From: an uncultured Clostridia bacterium
GTDB lineage: Bacteria > Bacillota > Clostridia > UBA1381
Reading direction: 5' to 3'
Length of the DNA: 34,551 nucleotides
NCBI GenBank assembly: GCA_944391225.1
Contig: CALXSS010000018.1
Coordinates: forward strand, 1 to 34,551
Under the pieces are notes generated by a model that was given only the letters and a program-made list of their open reading frames with translations, did not search any database and was not told the DNA's origin. Both the position numbers and the translations under genes were made by a program. Below are positions 29,956-34,551 of this stretch, in pieces (position 1 is the stretch's first letter; every line of letters starts with the position of its first letter).

Positions 29956-30726
29956 TGAGGGGGTAAGCCCCTTCTGTTTTTTGAATATGTATGAGAAATA
30001 ATTAGCGTCGCTGAACCCGCAGATCTCGCCGATCTCCTGTACAGAGAAAACCGTATCTGAAAGCAGGCGTTCAGCCTCCTGCATTCTCACGTTCAGCAGA
30101 TATTCCATTATGGTGCAGCCTGTATGCTCTTTAAATATCCTTGACATGGTGGATTTACTGCAGTGACATTCGCTGCTGAGAGAATCGAGCGTCAGCTTTG
30201 ATGAAAAATTCCTATGCAGGCTGCTTATTAGCTGGTTGACTATAAATTCCTCGTTGCTTGAAAAATCCTGCTTGTCGTAGTGATATATAGTTGTATAGTC
30301 ATCAAGCTTATATATCATATGGCATAGCGGCTTTAAAAGTATTTTCATCTCGTCAAAATCAGGCAGCTCCCTTGTTGTGGAAAGCTCATATTGATTAAAC
30401 AGCTGCTTTTCACCTACAAAAACATCAGGAGCTATCCGTTCTATTCTCATTTTTGCTTTTTTCATATCGGAGCAGTAGCCTGTAACGGAAATAAATCCGA
30501 GTGTTTCGGCTGCTATAAGCGGGAAAACAAACTCGCAAATACCTGCGTGGCACATACCGAAGAACGGCTCCGGGTCGGTCATTTTTAGTATTTTGTTCTG
30601 ACTCCTTACGCATTTGCTCCAGACTTCCGGACTGGATTTTATTGCAAGGCAGTAAGGATTGTCATGGATATTGAATTCAATAAGCCTGTCCATAACGAAT
30701 TTAAACCTGATGGGAAACAGATGCAC
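29929..30726 (-). CDS. AraC-family regulator with PocR-type sensor domain (apparent 5' frameshift)
   Basis: A 265-codon frame. An N-terminal PocR-like ligand domain (about 12-120; IHDNPYC, CVRSQNKIL, FGMCHAGICEFVFPL) is followed by an AraC DNA-binding domain (about 165-262; LTLDSLSSECHCSKSTMSRIFK, then SVQEIGEICGFSDANYFSYIFK). The frame has no good start of its own: the first GTG (30726) lies against TATAAT-like sequence without a ribosome site. A well-placed ATG at 30799, behind GGGGG, opens a different frame that ends at 30743; a shift of +1 near the A-rich tract joins them into one N-terminus of the expected family type. It probably controls the divergent glycosidase gene at 31031 in response to a sugar-derived ligand. 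Confidence 0.82.
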   Translation of the reverse strand: MHLFPIRFKFVMDRLIEFNIHDNPYCLAIKSSPEVWSKCVRSQNKILKMTDPEPFFGMCHAGICEFVFPLIAAETLGFISVTGYCSDMKKAKMRIERIAPDVFVGEKQLFNQYELSTTRELPDFDEMKILLKPLCHMIYKLDDYTTIYHYDKQDFSSNEEFIVNQLISSLHRNFSSKLTLDSLSSECHCSKSTMSRIFKEHTGCTIMEYLLNVRMQEAERLLSDTVFSVQEIGEICGFSDANYFSYIFKKQKGLTPSEYRKSKAV

Positions 30727-30742
30727 TGTGATATTATAGCTT

Positions 30743-30799
30743 TTATTTTTTAAGCCATCTTATATAATTTGAAATATCATCAATAAGCTCATCGATCAT
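30743..30799 (-). other. N-terminal fragment of the AraC gene in another frame
   Basis: ATG at 30799, 7 bases behind GGGGG (30807-30811), encodes 18 residues, MIDELIDDISNYIRWLKK, then TAA (30743-30745). Skipping one base in the run AAAAAATAAAA continues as KSYNITVHLFPIRF and into the main frame. The NYIRWLKK...IHDNPYC order is what I know from PocR/AraC proteins, so this is very probably the real start of that gene. Confidence 0.7.
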
Positions 30800-30864
30800 A
30801 TATTTTCCCCCACTACGATTTTCAAGATTTTTGAATATATTTTCAAGGTATCGAAATATGATTT

Positions 30865-30893
30865 ATTATATAATAAATCTAATAAAAAGTCAA
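30865..30893 (-). promoter_or_regulatory. Promoter of the AraC-type regulator
   Basis: Minus strand TTGACT (30888-30893), 17-base spacer, TATAAT (30865-30870). Its position upstream of the ATG at 30799 supports that start. Confidence 0.8.
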
Positions 30894-30939
30894 TATGAGC
30901 GTTGAAATTTGGTCAATATGTTTATAACTGTATGTAATG

Positions 30940-30958
30940 TTGACTTGTGTGCACACGA
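30940..30958. promoter_or_regulatory. Palindrome upstream of the glycosidase gene
   Basis: TTGACT (30940-30945) running into the dyad TTGTGTGCACACGAA (30945-30959; 8-bp core TGTGCACA with flanking pairs). No -10 lies at correct spacing, so this may be an activator site for the divergent AraC protein rather than a promoter. Confidence 0.35.
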
Positions 30959-31030
30959 AAAGCCGTATTACAGAGATTAATCCATAAATACAGTTTGAAA
31001 TAGCCGTAAAGAAGCAAGGAGGGACTAAAA

Positions 31031-34000
31031 ATGGCAAAAGCAGTATTAGCTGTGACAATTTCGGCATCACTGTTGCTGGGAACGATAAATGTCATCAAAG
31101 CTGCGCCGGAGCATGATATATATGCACCGGATGAAAATGAGAAGATCAGCAACGTGTTCTGGGGCGTTGAGTCGGAAGATGGCGTTCTGCCGCTTACCTT
31201 TGATGAAACTGATGCGGAAGGCAACCCCATCACCTATACTGAGGAATATTTAGGCGTCGCAATGTCAGACGGTGAAATGGCGTGGGCTGAAATAGGAGCG
31301 CAGAGTGATCCTGAGACAGCATGGGAGGGTCACGCTATTAGGATATACAGCAGCGGCGAGACGAGAAGAACTATGACAAAGGAGCTTGGCTCCATATCCG
31401 GCGGAAAGCTGATCTTAGACTTAGATGTGTGCAGACCGTATGGCAACAATTATGTAACAGTAAACTATAAGCAGGGCGGAGAGGAGAAGGACTGGACGCT
31501 CACAATAAACGGCGGTCTGAACGATAACAGCGGTACCGAGCATAAGTTTTCGTTTACCGGAGGAACGCAGGAATATAATTTCAAGTACAATTATGCTATA
31601 CAGCTAAAAAATCTGGTATTTGATATTGACAAAAACACGGTAACGGGTATAATATCATATAGTGATAACGATGGCTGGAAGGATGTGGCTGTAGATACAG
31701 CTGTGGAGATCGACAGTATAGAAAGCATTGCATTTGCAGCTGACGGCGGAAACAGATCATTTAATGCGATAACAACGATAGATAATGCGGCAATATATCT
31801 TGTTGACAGCACAGATATCGGCTCCACAGACGAACCGACCGCCGCGCCGACAGCTACACCGACAGCGACTCCTACAACGAATCCGACCGCTGCGCCAACC
31901 TCATCGCCGACCGCCGCGCCTACACAGGCTCCGGTGGACGGACGAGGAAATATGGCTGCCGGAAAAAGCGTAACGGCATCATCAAACATAGGAAGCCTTA
32001 CATGGGACACAGCATTTTTGACGGACGGGATCACAGACGATAACAAGGGCTGGTCAAGCAATACGGGAAACAATCTGAACCAGACCAGAAATGAATGGAT
32101 AATAATAGATCTTGGCGGTATTTGTACTTTTGATCAGATAAAGCTGTATCCGCGCGTTAATAATGGCGGCTATGCATTCCCGATAGATTTTACGATAAAC
32201 GTATCGGACGATAATATGACATGGGAAAAGATAGTCGAGAAGAAGGGTTATCCTGTACCGGTCTCGGGAGTTCAGGAATTTGATGTGGGAGAGCAGACGG
32301 GAAGATATGTAAAAATAGACTGTACCAAAATGAGCAATGAGGGTGCAAACTCGGCATATTACAGAATGCAGCTGTGCGAGGTAGAGATAATAGGCGAGGT
32401 CATAGTACCTACATCAGTCACATTGGATAAGAATACTGCTGATATGAAGCCTACAACAAGCCTGAAACTGACCGCAACGCTGGCTCCGGAAAAAGCGAGC
32501 GCGATACTTACATGGGAAAGCAGCGAACCGTCGGTAGCAACGGTAAATTCTACAGGCGTGGTCACGGCTCTTAAAGAGGGAGACACAGTTGTAACTGTAA
32601 CAACAGACAATGGCTTAAAAGACAGCTGTCGTATACACGTAGTGGAATCAAAAATATATGTGGAAAACGCGTATAGTACGATCCATAATGAAGATGAAAC
32701 TGTGACCTTTGTGCTTGACCCGTCAAAGGTCCTGAATAAGGATGTTAAAGATAATGATATAGAATTTGTTCTGGCTGCTTATAACAGCGATGGAACGCTT
32801 ATAAAGGTCAGCACTGCGCCTGAAATATATTCATACTACAGCTATTATGATGAAGCGAACGCCGGTAGGATAAAGTCAGACAGTGAAATGGTCATATTGG
32901 ATAATGTTGCAGAGGACAGCATAATCAAGCTGTTGTGCTGGGGAAGTGTAAAATCAATGATGCCTGTGAATGAAATTCAGACAGTTTACAATTATGTATG
33001 GGAGAATCCTACGGGCTATCCGCGCGAGGAGTCGGATGCTCTTGTGCTGAGTCATTTTATGGATCCGCCTGACGGATATGGAGAGGTAGGCTTCTACTGG
33101 TGGAGCGGAAAGGATCCAATAGATATAGATAGAATAAAATGGCAGCTGGAAAGATTAAAGGACGGCGGCGTATCGGGAATGCAGGTAAATTATTTCCATA
33201 CCGCGAGCGGAGGAAACAGCTGGGGTCTCACATACCAGAGCGATCCTGCGCTGTTTACAGATGAATGGTGGGATATTTACGGTGAATTTATGGAGGAAGC
33301 TGATAAGCAGGGAATAGCGGTCAGCCTCAGCGACTACACGCTTTGCACGCCCGGACAAGGCTATTACACAGATGAAATAATAAAAGAAAATCCGGAAATG
33401 ATGGGCATGAATCTCCTGTCAGGATCAGCGGATTTTACGGGCGGAACAACGATAACATGGAATTTACCTGCCGGAGGCATTGACAGAAATATAAAGGTAG
33501 TAGCATATAAAATAGGCGATGATAATGCTATAGTGCCGGGAACAGCGGTGGATCTGGCAGAGTTTGTTTCAGGAAACACGGTCAGCTGGGCAGCTCCGGA
33601 TGGAAAATGGAGATTGATAAACATATATTACAGCTATGTATCTCCGTCGCTCGATCCTATGAACCCATTGACCGGACAAAAAATAATAGAAAAGTTCTTT
33701 GAACCGTTTGAGGAAAAATTCCCCAATTCACCGGGACGCGCGCTGAACTTCTTCTTCTCAGATGAGTTTGAGCTTGGCATAAAGGGCAATTTGTGGAATC
33801 AGAATTTCCTTGAGGAATTTGAAAAGAGAAAGGGATATGACCTTTTAGACGGAATAGAGGGAATATTCTATGATATAGGCTCGTCAACTGAGAAGATAAG
33901 GCTTGATTATAATGATGTGCTTGTTTCATTGTCAGAGGAGGGAACATATATCCCGATCTATAACTGGCATAAGGAGAGAGGTATTCTTTATGGCTGCGAC

Positions 34001-34551
34001 CACAGCAGCAGAGGCTCCAACCCGATAGATTACGGTGATTATTTCAGGATAATACGCTGGTATACAGGTCCGGGCAACGATCAGCCGAATCTGGGCAGCG
34101 ATATTATAAGAACAAAGGTAACGTCCTCCATCTCGCATCTTTATGACAGACCGAGAACATGGCTTGAGGGCTATTATGGCAGCGGCTGGGGTACGAATAC
34201 CGATCAGTTAGTTGATGCCACATTCAAGAATTTTGCGATGGGCAGCAACCTGCTCACGCTGCATGGATTATACTACTCAACATACGGCGGATATATGGAG
34301 TGGGCGCCGCCTGATAATCATATACATATGCCGTATTGGGATCACATGAAAACATTCATGAAGACGAATGAAAGATTGAGCTATCTGCTAAGTCAGGGCG
34401 AGCATAGATGCGATATAGCAGTTATGTATCCTGTAGCTCCGCTTGCGGCAGGCGCAGCGGACGGCGAGGTATCAAAGAATGTTTCATTCGATACTATGAG
34501 ATATTTGTACGGCGAGGCGATGGACGCTGATTTTATTGACGCGCAGTCTAT
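31031..34551 (+). CDS. Secreted multidomain glycoside hydrolase (GH106-like), 3' end outside window
   Basis: An open frame of 1173 codons to the window edge, no stop. Order: signal peptide (1-24; hydrophobic AVLAVTISASLLLG, likely cut after VIKA); a beta-rich domain of unknown family (about 30-260); a Pro/Thr/Ala linker (about 266-300); an F5/8 type C (discoidin, CBM32-like) domain (about 305-455; AAGKSVTASS, WIIIDLGG, GRYVKID); a Big_2 Ig-like domain (about 457-540; VTLDKNT, LTWESSEPSVATV, GVVTALKEGD); a second beta domain (about 545-650); then a glycosidase module from about 670 (SHFMDPPDGYGEVGFYWWSG, GGVSGMQVNYFH). The last resembles GH106 alpha-L-rhamnosidases; that assignment is tentative. 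The start has AAGGAGG 8 bases upstream. The divergent AraC/PocR regulator probably controls it. It acts outside the cell on plant polysaccharide. Confidence 0.85.
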   Translation, partial: MAKAVLAVTISASLLLGTINVIKAAPEHDIYAPDENEKISNVFWGVESEDGVLPLTFDETDAEGNPITYTEEYLGVAMSDGEMAWAEIGAQSDPETAWEGHAIRIYSSGETRRTMTKELGSISGGKLILDLDVCRPYGNNYVTVNYKQGGEEKDWTLTINGGLNDNSGTEHKFSFTGGTQEYNFKYNYAIQLKNLVFDIDKNTVTGIISYSDNDGWKDVAVDTAVEIDSIESIAFAADGGNRSFNAITTIDNAAIYLVDSTDIGSTDEPTAAPTATPTATPTTNPTAAPTSSPTAAPTQAPVDGRGNMAAGKSVTASSNIGSLTWDTAFLTDGITDDNKGWSSNTGNNLNQTRNEWIIIDLGGICTFDQIKLYPRVNNGGYAFPIDFTINVSDDNMTWEKIVEKKGYPVPVSGVQEFDVGEQTGRYVKIDCTKMSNEGANSAYYRMQLCEVEIIGEVIVPTSVTLDKNTADMKPTTSLKLTATLAPEKASAILTWESSEPSVATVNSTGVVTALKEGDTVVTVTTDNGLKDSCRIHVVESKIYVENAYSTIHNEDETVTFVLDPSKVLNKDVKDNDIEFVLAAYNSDGTLIKVSTAPEIYSYYSYYDEANAGRIKSDSEMVILDNVAEDSIIKLLCWGSVKSMMPVNEIQTVYNYVWENPTGYPREESDALVLSHFMDPPDGYGEVGFYWWSGKDPIDIDRIKWQLERLKDGGVSGMQVNYFHTASGGNSWGLTYQSDPALFTDEWWDIYGEFMEEADKQGIAVSLSDYTLCTPGQGYYTDEIIKENPEMMGMNLLSGSADFTGGTTITWNLPAGGIDRNIKVVAYKIGDDNAIVPGTAVDLAEFVSGNTVSWAAPDGKWRLINIYYSYVSPSLDPMNPLTGQKIIEKFFEPFEEKFPNSPGRALNFFFSDEFELGIKGNLWNQNFLEEFEKRKGYDLLDGIEGIFYDIGSSTEKIRLDYNDVLVSLSEEGTYIPIYNWHKERGILYGCDHSSRGSNPIDYGDYFRIIRWYTGPGNDQPNLGSDIIRTKVTSSISHLYDRPRTWLEGYYGSGWGTNTDQLVDATFKNFAMGSNLLTLHGLYYSTYGGYMEWAPPDNHIHMPYWDHMKTFMKTNERLSYLLSQGEHRCDIAVMYPVAPLAAGAADGEVSKNVSFDTMRYLYGEAMDADFIDAQS

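Noticed and set aside
31591..32073. 160-codon minus-strand frame rich in Val, Gly and Ala
   Set aside because: It is the antisense of the Pro/Thr linker and discoidin domain of the glycosidase, whose frame stays open for the whole 3.5 kb.

Overview
The window looks like a chromosomal segment from an anaerobic, spore-forming Firmicute of the class Clostridia, probably a gut lineage. The evidence is the sporulation regulators SpoIIID and SigH, a pyruvate formate-lyase (PFL) operon, a glucose PTS under LicT/GlcT-type antitermination, YkpA-type ABC-F and B. subtilis-type ThyA proteins, and strong AGGAGG Shine-Dalgarno sites with sigma-A promoters. The exported multidomain glycosidase at the right edge, with proline/threonine linker, discoidin and Ig-like modules, fits a plant-polysaccharide degrader. 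The genus cannot be named from this sequence. I see no phage, transposase, CRISPR array or rRNA.

Layout. 1-3024 (minus): an MFS exporter and its MarR regulator, which share a 24-bp operator/promoter block, then an AEC-family carrier. 3142-6630 (plus): ABC-F, thyA and proC, tightly packed and ending in a terminator. 6747-9736 (plus): beta-CASP metallo-hydrolase, LOG-family protein and a CmpB-type membrane protein. 9925-15127 (plus): an antitermination-controlled sugar PTS unit (licT/glcT-like, EIICBA, ptsI). 15391-18857 (minus): the PFL operon. 19056-20556 (minus): RelQ-type alarmone synthetase and spoIIID. 20772-22060 (plus): a small Cys-rich protein, sigH and a zinc-ribbon protein. 22101-25082 (plus): MATE, corA and tmRNA. 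25325-26686 (minus): a second MATE. 26816-29180 (plus): thioredoxin/CcdA pair, rpsU-yqeY and tRNA-Thr. 29239-34551: isochorismatase-like hydrolase, an AraC/PocR-type regulator with an apparent frameshift, and a divergent glycosidase cut by the window edge.

The most interesting locus is the PFL operon. The large subunit (686 aa) keeps the catalytic Cys pair but stops just before the glycyl-radical domain. That domain is a separate 77-aa gene with its own ribosome site (686+77=763 aa, about one E. coli PflB). A third, 60-aa gene copies the first half of the radical subunit but replaces the glycyl loop with a two-cysteine tail. The activase gene follows. This reads as a naturally split PFL with a cysteine-bearing partner or mimic.

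The second theme is a dispersed repeat family. Full and truncated copies of a structured element of up to about 280 bp end in a terminator-like hairpin and lie mostly just behind stop codons, in gene orientation. They appear to serve as the 3' ends of several transcription units.
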